Positions 1 through 9,206 of a DNA stretch of 64,000 nucleotides are shown in pieces; within the stretch, counting starts at the first letter, position 1; each line of letters starts with the position of its first letter. Made by a program: the position numbers and the translations under genes. Under the pieces are notes generated by a model. It saw only the letters and a program-made list of their open reading frames with translations. It was not told where the DNA came from and searched no databases. The stretch spans positions 154,060 through 218,059 of the forward strand of contig CABYVV010000001.1 in NCBI GenBank assembly GCA_902522465.1. Reading direction: 5' to 3'. This stretch comes from an uncultured Alphaproteobacteria bacterium. Lineage in GTDB: Bacteria > Pseudomonadota > Alphaproteobacteria > Methylaequorales > Methylaequoraceae.

Positions 1-1
1 A

Positions 2-691
2 TCTGATGACAACGTTAGAGGCTTGATTACTGTTATTAATAGCCCTGGCGGAACATACGTGAGTAGCAAAGAGTTATATGATTCTATCCAGACTATTAGT
101 AAAAAAATTCCCACAGTCGTATATATGAAAGAAATGGCAACTTCAGGTGGATATCTTGTGTCTTTAAGTTCAGACAAAATTTATGGAAACTCCGGATCAA
201 TCACTGGATCAATTGGTGTTATACTTCAGAGTGCAAATATAACCGATCTACTTGGAAAGATAGGAATAAATCCTATAATTGTAAAAAGTGGTGATTTAAA
301 AGCTGTACCCAATCCGGCTGAACAAATAGATGAAGAAAAATTAAATTACTTGAAAGATATCATAGAAAAAATGCAACAAGAGTTTCTCATGATAGTAAAA
401 AAAAATAGAAAGGTTTCAGAATCGGTTTTGGATCTAGTCTCAGATGGAAGAATTCTAACAGGTAGACAAGCTAAAAATCTAAAACTAATTGACGATATAG
501 GCACTGAAAAAGATGCATTGGACTGGTTAAAAAAAAAGGCTGGTGTTGATCAGAAAATCAAAATAATAGATTTTTCATCTAAAACCGATTTAGAGAAAAT
601 ATTTAACCTAAAATTTTTAAAAAAAAAGTTTAATTATTTACATCAAAACTTTTATAATGGTTTTTTTGCAGTTTGGACTCCAGGGATATGA
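2..691 (+). CDS. sppA: Signal peptide peptidase SppA, C-terminal part (cut by window edge)
   Basis: Family S49 membrane serine protease that degrades signal peptides left in the inner membrane. The frame is already open at base 2, so the N-terminal anchor and first part lie outside the window. The visible part holds the INSPGG motif, the nucleophile serine in ATSGGY (codon 143-145) and the probable catalytic lysine in KSGDLKAVPNP (codon 299-301), the serine/lysine dyad expected for the short, Bacillus-like form. The stop codon overlaps the ihfB start by 4 bases (ATGA), so the two are probably co-translated. The sppA-ihfB pairing is common in alphaproteobacteria. Confidence 0.92.
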   Translation, partial: SDDNVRGLITVINSPGGTYVSSKELYDSIQTISKKIPTVVYMKEMATSGGYLVSLSSDKIYGNSGSITGSIGVILQSANITDLLGKIGINPIIVKSGDLKAVPNPAEQIDEEKLNYLKDIIEKMQQEFLMIVKKNRKVSESVLDLVSDGRILTGRQAKNLKLIDDIGTEKDALDWLKKKAGVDQKIKIIDFSSKTDLEKIFNLKFLKKKFNYLHQNFYNGFFAVWTPGI

Positions 692-975
692 AAAAATCTG
701 AAATATTAAAAAGTCTTGAAAATAAATTTGATTATTTACCGAGAAGTGAAGTTGAAAGAACTCTTGAAAAAATACTACAATTTTTTTCTGCAAACTTGGC
801 TAAAGGTGCAAGAATAGAAATTAGAGATTTTGGAACTTTCTCAACCAAAGTAAGAGAAGCTAGAGTCGGAAGAAACCCTTCCACAGGCGACATGATAAAA
901 ATTAATAAAAAGTATTTTGTTCATTTTATACCTGGAAAAAAATTAAGAAAGGATTTGAATGAAAGGAAAAATTAA
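688..975 (+). CDS. ihfB: Integration host factor beta subunit
   Basis: DNA-bending HU/IHF-family protein, which pairs with IhfA to organise the nucleoid and assist replication, recombination and transcription. The 95 residues show the family core: an N-terminal helical part (KSEILKSLENKF), the IRDFGTFS turn, the minor-groove arm with GRNPSTGD, and the C-terminal HFIPGKKLRKDLN. These fit IhfB better than HU. I chose ATG 688, which overlaps the sppA stop by 4 bases; an in-frame start at 673 would add five residues (MDSRD) not usual for the family. It overlaps the following lapA-like gene by 17 bases. Confidence 0.95.
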   Translation: MKKSEILKSLENKFDYLPRSEVERTLEKILQFFSANLAKGARIEIRDFGTFSTKVREARVGRNPSTGDMIKINKKYFVHFIPGKKLRKDLNERKN

Positions 976-1179
976 AAAAGTATTTGGATCTATCATTGTT
1001 TTTTTTTTTTAATTTTTTTTACGCTTTTTTCGCTTGGGAACAAAAGTCTAATAAAAATAAATCTATTTCCCTTACCTATTTTTCTTGAAATTCCAATTTA
1101 TTTACTTGTTATTTTTCTACTGTTTATTGGATTTTCAATCGGATTTATTTTTGTATATCTGAGAAAGATTTTTAAGTAA
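959..1179 (+). pseudogene. LapA-like (DUF1049) membrane protein gene, frameshifted in a T run
   Basis: From ATG 959 the frame reads MKGKIKKVFGSIIVFFF and stops at 1010-1012, just after a run of ten T. In another frame, from about 1013 to the TAA at 1177-1179, the DNA encodes a matching remainder: FSLGNKSLIKINLFPLP, then a second hydrophobic segment ending LRKIFK. Adding one T to the run joins them into a 73-residue protein with two membrane helices around a short loop, the layout of LapA/DUF1049 proteins, which sit at exactly this place (after ihfB) in many alphaproteobacteria. The break may be a true frameshift, a homopolymer sequencing error, or be bypassed by slippage; the sequence alone cannot decide. 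Confidence 0.75.
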
Positions 1180-1182
1180 AGC

Positions 1183-1884
1183 ATGAAACATAAGGATAAA
1201 ATATATTACGCTTTAGATTTTACAAACTTAATAACAGCTTTACGTTTTGTAGAAAAAATCTCATCGCATATTGGAGGTATTAAGGTTGGATTAGAATTTT
1301 TTATGAAAAACGGCTTTGATGGAGTTAAAAAGATAAGCGAGTCTGGATTGCCTATTTTTTTAGATTTGAAACTTAATGATATTCCAAATACTGTAAAAAA
1401 AGCTGCTGAGAATTTATTTGAACTATCACCTGAATTTTTATCAGTTCACATTAATGGTGGTATAGAAATGCTAAGAGAAATTATCTCCATAAAAAAAAAA
1501 ACAAAAATTCTTGGGGTATCAATGCTTACAAGTTTAGACAATTCTGACCTAAAGAGTTTTGGATTAAATATTAATAGCAAAGAGTATGTTGAAAATTTAT
1601 TCAAAATTGGTCTTGACGCTGGTATTGACGGAATTGTATGTTCTGCTCACGAAGTTCCAAATTTGAAGAATATTTTAAAAAATCAAAAATTTGTCTTTGT
1701 AACACCAGGCATTAGATTACAGAATGATTCAATTAATGACCAAAAAAGAATAGTTACTCCAGGCAATGCAATTAAATTAGGGTCTTCTATATTGATAGTA
1801 GGTAGATCAATTACTCAGTCTGACAATCCTATCGAAAAAATTAAACAAATTTATGAAAGCATTGAGGTTGAACTTGCCAGTTAA
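1183..1884 (+). CDS. pyrF: Orotidine 5'-phosphate decarboxylase
   Basis: Converts OMP to UMP, the last step of de novo pyrimidine synthesis, in the cytoplasm. The 233 residues have the catalytic charged cluster DLKLNDIPNT (Asp61, Lys63, Asp66 with the family spacing), a preceding substrate lysine in GGIKVGLEFF, and C-terminal phosphate-binding segments FVTPGIR and IVGRSIT. Length is normal for the short bacterial type. It starts 3 bases after the broken lapA-like gene. The next gene, trpF, starts inside its last codons, so pyrimidine and tryptophan genes are probably expressed together. Confidence 0.95.
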   Translation: MKHKDKIYYALDFTNLITALRFVEKISSHIGGIKVGLEFFMKNGFDGVKKISESGLPIFLDLKLNDIPNTVKKAAENLFELSPEFLSVHINGGIEMLREIISIKKKTKILGVSMLTSLDNSDLKSFGLNINSKEYVENLFKIGLDAGIDGIVCSAHEVPNLKNILKNQKFVFVTPGIRLQNDSINDQKRIVTPGNAIKLGSSILIVGRSITQSDNPIEKIKQIYESIEVELAS

Positions 1885-2512
1885 AGTAAAACTCTGTGGA
1901 TTAAAGAATAAAGCAACAATTCTAGCAGCATCACAAGCTGATTTTATCGGTTTCGTCTTCTATCAAAAATCTTCGAGATTTATTAATGCCTTTGATGCAA
2001 AAAAACTTATTCAATATATTTCTGCAGAACAAAAAGTTGTTGGTCTGTTTGTAAATTCTGACATAAATACCTTATACCATATAAGTGATTTTCTTAACTT
2101 AGATTTAATTCAACTGCACGGTAATGAAGATTTAAATTATATAGAAAAAGTTAAAAAGCTTGGTAAACCAATCATTAAGGCAATATCAGTTAAGAACTTT
2201 AATGATATCAAGAATTCCAGAAAGTATGAAAAAATTTGTGATATGATTTTATTTGACACCAAAAGTAATAGTGACGTTTCTGGTGGGACTGGGAATTCAT
2301 TTGATTGGAATCTTTTAAAAGGATATGATTCAAAAAAGAATTGGCTTTTAGCGGGTGGTCTAAAAGCGAGTAATATAATTGAAGCGCTAAAAATCACAAA
2401 TGCTCCAATTGTCGATGTTTCATCCGGGATTGAGAATGCGCGAGGAATAAAATGCGAAAAAAAAATAAAAAAATTTTTAAACGTTGTAAAAGAATATGAA
2501 AGAAAAAATTAA
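1874..2512 (+). CDS. trpF: Phosphoribosylanthranilate isomerase
   Basis: Third step of tryptophan synthesis, the Amadori rearrangement of phosphoribosylanthranilate. It is a TIM-barrel protein with the N-terminal VKLCGLK motif carrying the general-base cysteine, IQLHGNED in the middle, the catalytic aspartate in ILFDTKS, and the phosphate-binding end AGGLKASN and VDVSSGIE. I chose the TTG at 1874 because a GAGG ribosome site lies six bases upstream and it gives the family-like start MPVKVKLCG (212 residues); an ATG at 1853 would add seven residues. It overlaps pyrF by 11 bases and trpB by 17. Confidence 0.93.
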   Translation: MPVKVKLCGLKNKATILAASQADFIGFVFYQKSSRFINAFDAKKLIQYISAEQKVVGLFVNSDINTLYHISDFLNLDLIQLHGNEDLNYIEKVKKLGKPIIKAISVKNFNDIKNSRKYEKICDMILFDTKSNSDVSGGTGNSFDWNLLKGYDSKKNWLLAGGLKASNIIEALKITNAPIVDVSSGIENARGIKCEKKIKKFLNVVKEYERKN

Positions 2513-3707
2513 CTTTAAAAAATTCCCAGATAAAAATGGCCGTTTTGGAAAATATGGAGGTAGGTTTGTAGCTGAAACCCTTATGCCTCTTTTATTAGAT
2601 GTTGAAAAACAATATGCAAAAGCAAAATCATCTAAAGATTTCAAAAAACAACTAAATTATTATTTTAAAAATTATACCGGAAGACCGAGTCCTTTATATT
2701 ACGCGGAAAGAATTTCAAAAAAGATTGGCAATGTAAAGATTTACTTTAAAAGAGATGAGTTAAACCACACTGGTGCTCATAAAATTAACAATTGTATAGG
2801 ACAAGTTCTGCTTGCATTAAAAATGGGAAAAAAAAGAATTGTAGCAGAAACCGGAGCAGGGCAACATGGTTTGGCAACAGCTACTGTTTGTGCATTATTT
2901 AATCTTAAGTGTGTTGTTTATATGGGTTCTTTGGATATAAAAAGACAAGCTCCCAATGTTTTTAAAATGAAATTACTTGGTGCTGAAATTGTTCCTGTAA
3001 ATTCTGGAACTTCCACACTTAAAGACGCTATGAATGAAGCTTTAAGAGACTGGGTTTCTAACGTAAAGGACACCTTCTATGTAATCGGGACTGTTGCAGG
3101 ACCACATCCTTATCCTATGATGGTAAGAGATTTTCAATCTGTAATTGGTACAGAGGCTAAAAAACAAATTTTGGAATATGAAAAAAAATTACCAAATTAT
3201 CTAATTGCTTGTATTGGTGGAGGATCTAACGCTTTAGGTCTATTTTATCCATTCTTAAATGATCAAAAAGTAAAAATAATTGGGGTTGAAGCTGGTGGTG
3301 AAGGTCTTAAAACAAAAAGACATGCAGCCTCTTTGTCTCAAGGAAAACCTGGTTTTCTTCATGGAAATTATACCTACTTACTTCAAAATTCAGATGGACA
3401 AATAATTGACGCACACTCCATATCAGCCGGGCTAGATTATCCAGGTATTGGTCCAGAACATTCTTGGTTAAAGGATATTGGGAGGATTAAATATGAAAGT
3501 GCTACAGACAACGAAGCAATTGAAGCTTTCAAAATATGTTCAAAGTTAGAAGGTATAATTCCAGCTCTTGAACCTTCACATGCTTTGGCGTACATACTTA
3601 AAAATAAAAATAAATTTAAAAAAAACGATATAATCATCATGAATATGTGTGGCCGAGGCGATAAAGACTTATTTTCAATATCGAAGAAATTAAATATAAA
3701 AGCTTAG
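2496..3707 (+). CDS. trpB: Tryptophan synthase beta chain
   Basis: Joins indole, channelled from TrpA, with serine to make tryptophan; PLP enzyme. The 403 residues carry the PLP lysine in [10 protein letters not shown] (Lys96), the catalytic glutamate in [10 protein letters not shown] (Glu118), the phosphate cradle [10 protein letters not shown], and the C-terminal MCGRGDKD. Length and motifs match the TrpB1 type. ATG 2496 lies within the end of trpF, and trpA follows nine bases after the stop, the usual coupling for the alpha-beta complex. No attenuator-like leader is visible because trpF and trpB have no untranslated gap. Confidence 0.97.
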   Translation: MKEKINFKKFPDKNGRFGKYGGRFVAETLMPLLLDVEKQYAKAKSSKDFKKQLNYYFKNYTGRPSPLYYAERISKKIGNVKIYFKRDELNHTGAHKINNCIGQVLLALKMGKKRIVAETGAGQHGLATATVCALFNLKCVVYMGSLDIKRQAPNVFKMKLLGAEIVPVNSGTSTLKDAMNEALRDWVSNVKDTFYVIGTVAGPHPYPMMVRDFQSVIGTEAKKQILEYEKKLPNYLIACIGGGSNALGLFYPFLNDQKVKIIGVEAGGEGLKTKRHAASLSQGKPGFLHGNYTYLLQNSDGQIIDAHSISAGLDYPGIGPEHSWLKDIGRIKYESATDNEAIEAFKICSKLEGIIPALEPSHALAYILKNKNKFKKNDIIIMNMCGRGDKDLFSISKKLNIKA

Positions 3708-3716
3708 AATTTATTT

Positions 3717-4520
3717 ATGCTTAATAGAATAGATAGTAAATTTAGAAATCTTAAAATATTAAATAAGAAAGCACTTATTACATTTATTACTTCTGGTGAT
3801 CCAAACCAAAAAATTTCAAGTAAAATACTCGAGTTAATAAATTCCAAAAATGTTGATTTAATAGAAATTGGCTTCCCATTCTCTGATCCAATGGCAGATG
3901 GCCCAACAATTCAAAAATCTAGTCAACGAGCTATAAAATCAAATACGAATCTAAAAAGTACTTTTACGCTAGTCAAAAACTTTAGATTAAAAGAGTCGAG
4001 TACTCCCATTATTTTAATGGGATACTTTAATCCTGTATTTCAATATGGTTTAGATAATTTCTTCAAAAAATGCAAAATTGTTGGAGTGGATGGAATTATA
4101 ATTGTTGACTTGCCTCCCGAAGAGGATCAATATATCTCTAAGTATGCAAGTAAATACAATATCCATAATATAAGATTACTTACTCCCACAACTGATAAAA
4201 AAAGGTTAAAACATATATTGAGGCAAACCAGTGGATTTCTATACTATGTTTCAGTTATGGGAATAACCGGTACAAAAAGACCATCGATTATTGAAGTTCA
4301 CAAGTCCATAAAAGAAATCAGAAAATACTCGGACTTACCTATTTGTGTAGGTTTTGGAATATCTAGAAAAAGCCAGATTAAAAATATTAATAAGTTTGCA
4401 GACGGCTGTGTTATCGGTTCCGCTTTAGTAAAATTTATAGAGGAGTTTTCTCAAAAAAAAGTTAATGAGATAAAAATGCTAAAAAATATATCGGATTTTT
4501 TAGAAAAATTAAAAAAATAG
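3717..4520 (+). CDS. trpA: Tryptophan synthase alpha chain
   Basis: Cleaves indole-3-glycerol phosphate to indole, which passes to TrpB. The 267-residue TIM barrel shows EIGFPFSDPMADGPTIQ with the two catalytic acids (Glu50, Asp61), then GIIIVDLPPEE, the flexible-loop region VSVMGITGTK and the phosphate site VGFGISR plus VIGSALVK. The window has trpF, trpB and trpA but no trpE, trpG, trpD or trpC, so the front half of the pathway must be encoded elsewhere, as is common in alphaproteobacteria. Confidence 0.96.
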   Translation: MLNRIDSKFRNLKILNKKALITFITSGDPNQKISSKILELINSKNVDLIEIGFPFSDPMADGPTIQKSSQRAIKSNTNLKSTFTLVKNFRLKESSTPIILMGYFNPVFQYGLDNFFKKCKIVGVDGIIIVDLPPEEDQYISKYASKYNIHNIRLLTPTTDKKRLKHILRQTSGFLYYVSVMGITGTKRPSIIEVHKSIKEIRKYSDLPICVGFGISRKSQIKNINKFADGCVIGSALVKFIEEFSQKKVNEIKMLKNISDFLEKLKK

Positions 4521-4534
4521 TGTTAAATTAAGCT

Positions 4535-5377
4535 ATGAATTGGATAACAAACTTTGTAAGACCCAAGCTTCAAGCTTTCGTTGGAAAAAAAGAAGTACCA
4601 GATAATTTATGGGAGACATGTCCGAAATGCTCTCAAATGCTCCTTAAAAAAGAACTGATAGTCAATCAATTTGTTTGTAAACATTGCGACTATCACTTTC
4701 GTATCACAGCTAAAGAAAGATTAGATATTTTTTTCGGTAAAAATTACATTATCATGGATACCCCTAAAATTAAACCAGATCCTCTTAATTTTAAAGATAA
4801 CAAAAAATATACTGAGAGACTTAAAACTGCTCAAAAAAAAAATCAGACAAACGACTCAGTTATTGTTGCTTCGGGTACAATTAATGGGAAAAAAATTGTT
4901 ACAGCTGTTTTTGATTTTAATTTTATGGGCGGTTCAATGGGTATGGCTGCTGGTGAGGCAATTGTCACAGCGTGTGATTTTGCAAAAAAGAATTTTTTGC
5001 CATTAATAATTTTCAGCTCATCTGGAGGAGCAAGAATGCAAGAAGGTATTTTATCTTTAATGCAAATGCCAAGAACAGTAATAGCAATTAATGCTTTTGG
5101 GAAGTTAAACCTTCCATTCATTTCAATCCTTACAGACCCGACTACTGGCGGCGTTTCAGCTTCGTTTGCAATGCTAGGAGATATTATAATTGCAGAGAAA
5201 AATGCAACAATTGGTTTTGCTGGAAGTAGAGTTATTGAGGATACCATAAAAGAAAAACTTCCTCAGAACTTTCAAAAGTCGGAATATCTTATGGAAAAAG
5301 GAATGATAGATCTAGTAGTTCATAGAAAAGAACTAAAGACTAAAATTCAAGATATTTTAGATTTCCTAGTAGCATAG
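4535..5377 (+). CDS. accD: Acetyl-CoA carboxylase carboxyltransferase beta subunit
   Basis: With AccA it transfers carboxyl from biotin-BCCP to acetyl-CoA, giving malonyl-CoA for fatty acid synthesis. The 280 residues begin with the zinc ribbon: CPKC at about 29-32 and CKHC at 48-51. The crotonase-like carboxyltransferase core follows, with DFNFMGGSMGMAAGEA, SSSGGARMQEG and TDPTTGGVSASFA, all family signatures. It follows trpA after 14 bases and precedes folC by eight, the classic trpA-accD-folC order of proteobacteria. Confidence 0.97.
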   Translation: MNWITNFVRPKLQAFVGKKEVPDNLWETCPKCSQMLLKKELIVNQFVCKHCDYHFRITAKERLDIFFGKNYIIMDTPKIKPDPLNFKDNKKYTERLKTAQKKNQTNDSVIVASGTINGKKIVTAVFDFNFMGGSMGMAAGEAIVTACDFAKKNFLPLIIFSSSGGARMQEGILSLMQMPRTVIAINAFGKLNLPFISILTDPTTGGVSASFAMLGDIIIAEKNATIGFAGSRVIEDTIKEKLPQNFQKSEYLMEKGMIDLVVHRKELKTKIQDILDFLVA

Positions 5378-5385
5378 ATTTTATA

Positions 5386-6693
5386 GTGAATAAATCAGAT
5401 AAAATTTTGAAAAGACTAGAACTTTTGCACCCTAAAAAGATTGATCTATCTTTGACAAGAATAAGAAAATTACTTAGTAAAATGAATAACCCTCATTTAA
5501 ACCTGCCTAAAATAATTCATATAGCAGGAACAAATGGCAAAGGATCAGTTACATCGTTTTTAAGATCGATTTTTGAAAGCGCTGGTTTACAAGTACACAC
5601 TTACACTTCACCTCATCTAATACGATTTAATGAAAGAATTAGAATTAATTCCAAATTAATTAGTAATCGAGAATTAAGTCTTCTTCTTGAGGAATGTGAG
5701 AGCTTCAATAAAGGAGAACCTATCACATTTTTTGAAATAACAACTGCAGCAGCTTTCCTAGCATTCAGCAGATCTAAATCAGATATAGTTCTGATGGAAA
5801 CAGGATTGGGAGGGAAGTTTGATGCTACTAATATGATTGAAAAGAAAGTTTGCAGTGTAATTACACCCGTTTCAATGGATCATATGAATTTTTTAGGAAC
5901 TACAATCACAAAGATTGCTCAAGAAAAAATTGGTATTCTAAAAAATAGTGAAAATGTAATAGTCTCCAAGCAACAAAAATCAGTAAGAAGAATTCTTAGA
6001 TCTGAAATTAAAAAAAAAAGGATTAAATTATTTGAAGAAGGTATAAATTGGAAGATATTAGAAAAAAATTCAAGACAAAAAAAATTTTCTCTTAAATTTG
6101 ATGAAGACCAGTATGAATTTTCTTATCCTTCTTTGTTTGGTGAACATCAAATCGACAACGCATCAACTGCTATTGCAACTGTATTATCACTAAAAAATAA
6201 AAAAATAAAAGCAAATATTATTAACAATGGTCTTTTGAAAGTAAATTGGCCAGCCAGAATGCAAAAGCTAGATAAGGGAAAACTCTCAAAATTTACTGGT
6301 AGCGGTTTTGAAATCTGGTTGGATGGTGGACATAATATTGAGGCCTCGAGTATTATCCAAAAGACTTTTAAAATTTGGGGCAGAGAAAATATTTTTGTAA
6401 TTTTAGGAATGACAATTGGGAAAGATCCCGCAGGGTTTCTTAGTGGCATAATCAAAAGTATCACAGGTTTATTTCTACTTCCTATACCAAACCATCAATA
6501 CATACAACCTTATGAAATAAAGCAAAAGGTTGAATCTACTTTTGATATGAAATTTACGGCAGAGTGTTGTCTAGATATTCGTGAAGCGCTTACAAGTGTA
6601 AAGCGCAAATTTTCTTCAGGAAAAATTCTAATCTGTGGATCTCTTTATCTTGCCGGTGAAATTTTAAAAGAAGATGGTTTTAAAATTACCTAA
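5386..6693 (+). CDS. folC: Bifunctional folylpolyglutamate/dihydrofolate synthase
   Basis: Adds glutamate to dihydropteroate and to folates using ATP; Mur-ligase family. The 435 residues show the P-loop IAGTNGKGSV (about 46-55), the folate-loop region HTYTSPHLIRFNERI, METGLGGKFDATN, SMDHMNFLG and the C-terminal WLDGGHN and ICGSLYLAGE. The start is GTG at 5386, shortly after the accD stop. Its stop overlaps the stop of the convergent trxA by 4 bases (CTAA at 6690-6693). Confidence 0.95.
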   Translation: MNKSDKILKRLELLHPKKIDLSLTRIRKLLSKMNNPHLNLPKIIHIAGTNGKGSVTSFLRSIFESAGLQVHTYTSPHLIRFNERIRINSKLISNRELSLLLEECESFNKGEPITFFEITTAAAFLAFSRSKSDIVLMETGLGGKFDATNMIEKKVCSVITPVSMDHMNFLGTTITKIAQEKIGILKNSENVIVSKQQKSVRRILRSEIKKKRIKLFEEGINWKILEKNSRQKKFSLKFDEDQYEFSYPSLFGEHQIDNASTAIATVLSLKNKKIKANIINNGLLKVNWPARMQKLDKGKLSKFTGSGFEIWLDGGHNIEASSIIQKTFKIWGRENIFVILGMTIGKDPAGFLSGIIKSITGLFLLPIPNHQYIQPYEIKQKVESTFDMKFTAECCLDIREALTSVKRKFSSGKILICGSLYLAGEILKEDGFKIT

Positions 6694-7013
6694 ATTTTTG
6701 ATTCCAACCAATCTTTCAAATCGCTTTTCGAAGCTAAACCAACCTTTGTGTCTACCAAATCACCATTTTTAAAGAGTAATAAGGTTGGGATGCTTCTGAT
6801 TGAGTATTTCATAGCTAAATCCTGATTTTCGTCTAAATTAACTTTTATTACTATCATTTTTTTTTCTAGCTCTTTAGATAGTTCCTCCAATATGGGTGTT
6901 AGCATCTTACAAGGGCCACACCACTCTGCCCAGAAATCGACAAGTACAGGTAATTCAGAATCAATAACCTCTTTATCAAAATTATTCTCATTACAATTCT
7001 TAATTTCAGACAT
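6690..7013 (-). CDS. trxA: Thioredoxin
   Basis: General protein disulfide reductase of the cytoplasm, reduced by thioredoxin reductase. The 107 residues contain the classical active site FWAEWCGPCKM (Cys32 and Cys35), the buried aspartate in VLVDFWAEW, and the cis-proline RSIPTLLLF. There is no signal peptide, so it is cytoplasmic. It is the last gene of a minus-strand run from tsaE and sits 13 bases after the exonuclease I gene. In many alphaproteobacteria trxA follows addA here. Confidence 0.95.
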   Translation of the reverse strand: MSEIKNCNENNFDKEVIDSELPVLVDFWAEWCGPCKMLTPILEELSKELEKKMIVIKVNLDENQDLAMKYSIRSIPTLLLFKNGDLVDTKVGLASKSDLKDWLESKI

Positions 7014-7026
7014 TTTTTATTCTCCG

Positions 7027-8502
7027 TTAAATACCAAAAAGTTTTTTTGACAAAACTTTCCCAAACATTACAGGTTGTGGGTTTGAATTACTATAATAAT
7101 CATTTAAGAAATTTATGTAAATATTATACTGATCTATTTGTTTTTTTAATTCTAATTCTGATTCTTTTTCTTCTAACTCTAGTGATATTGTATCAACTTC
7201 CTCCATTGCAGCAGGAATTGTAATATATTCCTGTTTGTTTAATGAATTTAATCTATCTGATATTTTTTGGTGAAGAAAACTAAATATTTTCCTTGGCAGT
7301 TCCTCAGGACTATTTCTATAAATATGTCTGGCAGCAAAAAACCTTAGCCTATGATCCTGAAACTTCTCTGCAAATGACCATTTTTTTTCCCATGATTCAT
7401 CATGAAACCTTTCCATTATTAAAGAATCTCTATAATTTAGTTTTTGAGAATAAATTGTTTCCTCCTCAAGTTTTAGTTCTTGACTTTGGTTTTCGTCATA
7501 ATCAATTGACTCGTTCTCTAGTATTTTGTTGAGATTATAGAGAAATTGCTTGTTCTCTAGTTGATTACATTTTATTTTTATTTCTTCATCTGAAAATTCA
7601 CTATATGGACTTAATTTTCTTGAATAAGATTTGTGAATTATCGATGGTTGTTTATTAAGCTTTATTTTTCTAAAAAATGATTTGGTCTTAAATATTTCCT
7701 TAAGCTCTTCATATTCTAAATTTACCAAATCGAATGTGTCATATTTAAGATCAAAACCTATAAATTGATTTTTATAAACTGGATGTTTTAACAAAAACTT
7801 TACCAAGTAAATCCTGTGACTGTTAAACATGTAATTATGTAATGTAAAAACTTGTTCTCTTAAAATTTTTTCTTCAATTTTTTTTGGGTAGGAATTATCT
7901 AAAAAAACCTGGAAAAAGTCCTGATTTTTTTTTTTTAAAAGTTCAAAAAGAGTCATGGTTGTCTCAACATCTGCTATTGCTTCATGTGCATTTTTAGAAG
8001 CAAATGAATTTACCTTAGCAAGACTCTCTAACTTAAAAGTGATTTTTCCATCACTGTTCTTCTCAACCTTTATTATATCTTTTCTAAATGCATGTACCAA
8101 TGTTACAAAGTTAAGAATGTCCAAGCGTGAGTTTCCTTTGGTATTTGTAATGTATGGAAAAATAAAGTGTTCCCATAAAGTTTGTCTGAAAAACTCTTCA
8201 TCAAAATTTATAGAATTAAATCCTACAAAAAATGAATTTTGAAATTTAGAGAAAATTTTATACATCTCTATAGTCATTTGATAATAACTTTTTGGCTCAC
8301 ATAGTATGTCAGAGATTAACAATCTGTTGACTCTTAACGCATTTATAGAAGGGACAGTATCTGGGTTTAACCTTGATTTAAGATTTATTTCTTCTAGTTT
8401 CTGGAAGCTTTCGTTATAAACAATTATGCCAGCCTGAAGAATTTGGTCGAATCTTGCTTTTCTTCCTGATGTTTCAAAATCATAAACAATGTAATTTCTC
8501 AT
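7027..8502 (-). CDS. sbcB: Exodeoxyribonuclease I (3'-5' ssDNA exonuclease)
   Basis: Degrades single-stranded DNA from the 3' end in recombination and mismatch repair. The 491 residues have DEDDh exonuclease residues: YDFETSG (Asp8, Glu10), FNSINFDEEF (Asp101) and NAHEAIADVETT (His173, Asp178). The tail RDSLIMERFHDESWEK, then FAARHIYRNSPEEL, resembles the ExoI-specific C-terminal half that contacts SSB. Length is near the E. coli enzyme (about 475). Its ATG overlaps the upstream nucleotidyltransferase stop (ATGA). The position is normally occupied by addB-addA in alphaproteobacteria, so it may stand in for that helicase-nuclease. Confidence 0.9.
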   Translation of the reverse strand: MRNYIVYDFETSGRKARFDQILQAGIIVYNESFQKLEEINLKSRLNPDTVPSINALRVNRLLISDILCEPKSYYQMTIEMYKIFSKFQNSFFVGFNSINFDEEFFRQTLWEHFIFPYITNTKGNSRLDILNFVTLVHAFRKDIIKVEKNSDGKITFKLESLAKVNSFASKNAHEAIADVETTMTLFELLKKKNQDFFQVFLDNSYPKKIEEKILREQVFTLHNYMFNSHRIYLVKFLLKHPVYKNQFIGFDLKYDTFDLVNLEYEELKEIFKTKSFFRKIKLNKQPSIIHKSYSRKLSPYSEFSDEEIKIKCNQLENKQFLYNLNKILENESIDYDENQSQELKLEEETIYSQKLNYRDSLIMERFHDESWEKKWSFAEKFQDHRLRFFAARHIYRNSPEELPRKIFSFLHQKISDRLNSLNKQEYITIPAAMEEVDTISLELEEKESELELKKQIDQYNIYINFLNDYYSNSNPQPVMFGKVLSKKLFGI

Positions 8503-9206
8503 AAAAAATTATCCCTGAATTGTTTATAATCTTTAACCGTTCCAATATGAAACCATGAATTTTTATCTAAATAACCAAATAGTCTTTTTTTCCTGGCAGA
8601 TTCAATAATTTGTTCTCTAATTGAAAATATTTTTTTTCTTTTTTTTAGCACAATTTCTTGCTTTATAATTTGTAAGCCTGTAAAAACATATGGGCTTCCT
8701 TTCCTACTTTGTAACCTTAATAAAGTATCAGTTGGATTGGAGCAATCAAAATCACCGGTTCCTCTGTAACCAAAAAATTCCTCCCTTTTTTTCAGACATA
8801 TAAGAATGTCCATTTGTTGTGGATTCCAAAGATCTCTTATAAAATCTATTGAATTATAATATTTATTTATCCAGAAAATATCGCCATTTACCAATAAAAT
8901 TGGATTATCTGTAAAAAAACATTTATTTTTTATGGCGTTCAAGAAACCTCCTCCGGTTTCTAATCTTTCTTTCTCTACCAACACTCTTACTTGTTTGGAA
9001 TACTTTTTTGTCTCCTCAACTATTTTTTGTGGATGATGATATGCATTAACAATTATATTTTTTATTTTTGACTTTACTAACTTATTAATGTTGTTGGACA
9101 AGAGAGAACCATTATTTATTTTTATCAGAGGTTTGGGTCTATTCAAACTAAGTGGGCGCATCCTTTTTCCTAAACCAGCAGCGAATATCATTGCCTCATT
9201 TATCAT
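8499..9206 (-). CDS. murU: MurU-like sugar-1-phosphate nucleotidyltransferase
   Basis: Probable N-acetylmuramate-1-phosphate uridylyltransferase of the AmgK-MurU cell-wall recycling route, which makes UDP-MurNAc directly. The 235 residues start with the nucleotide-binding signature FAAGLGKRMRPLSLNRPKPL, followed by LETGGGFLNA and the metal-binding LLVNGDIFW. The GT-A-like fold and the length fit MurU; homologous NDP-sugar pyrophosphorylases such as RmlA or GalU are longer. It overlaps the preceding AmgK-like kinase gene by 11 bases and the next gene by 4, supporting a shared function with the kinase. Substrate is inferred from context. Confidence 0.82.
   Translation of the reverse strand: MINEAMIFAAGLGKRMRPLSLNRPKPLIKINNGSLLSNNINKLVKSKIKNIIVNAYHHPQKIVEETKKYSKQVRVLVEKERLETGGGFLNAIKNKCFFTDNPILLVNGDIFWINKYYNSIDFIRDLWNPQQMDILICLKKREEFFGYRGTGDFDCSNPTDTLLRLQSRKGSPYVFTGLQIIKQEIVLKKRKKIFSIREQIIESARKKRLFGYLDKNSWFHIGTVKDYKQFRDNFL

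Noticed and set aside
1001..1010. Programmed slippage in the lapA T run as the normal mode of expression
   Set aside because: No ribosomal stimulator is visible and the simplest explanations are mutation or a homopolymer error; kept only as an alternative in the finding.
1850..2500. Trp attenuator or leader peptide before the trp genes
   Set aside because: trpF begins inside pyrF and trpB inside trpF, leaving no leader; no run of tryptophan codons is seen.
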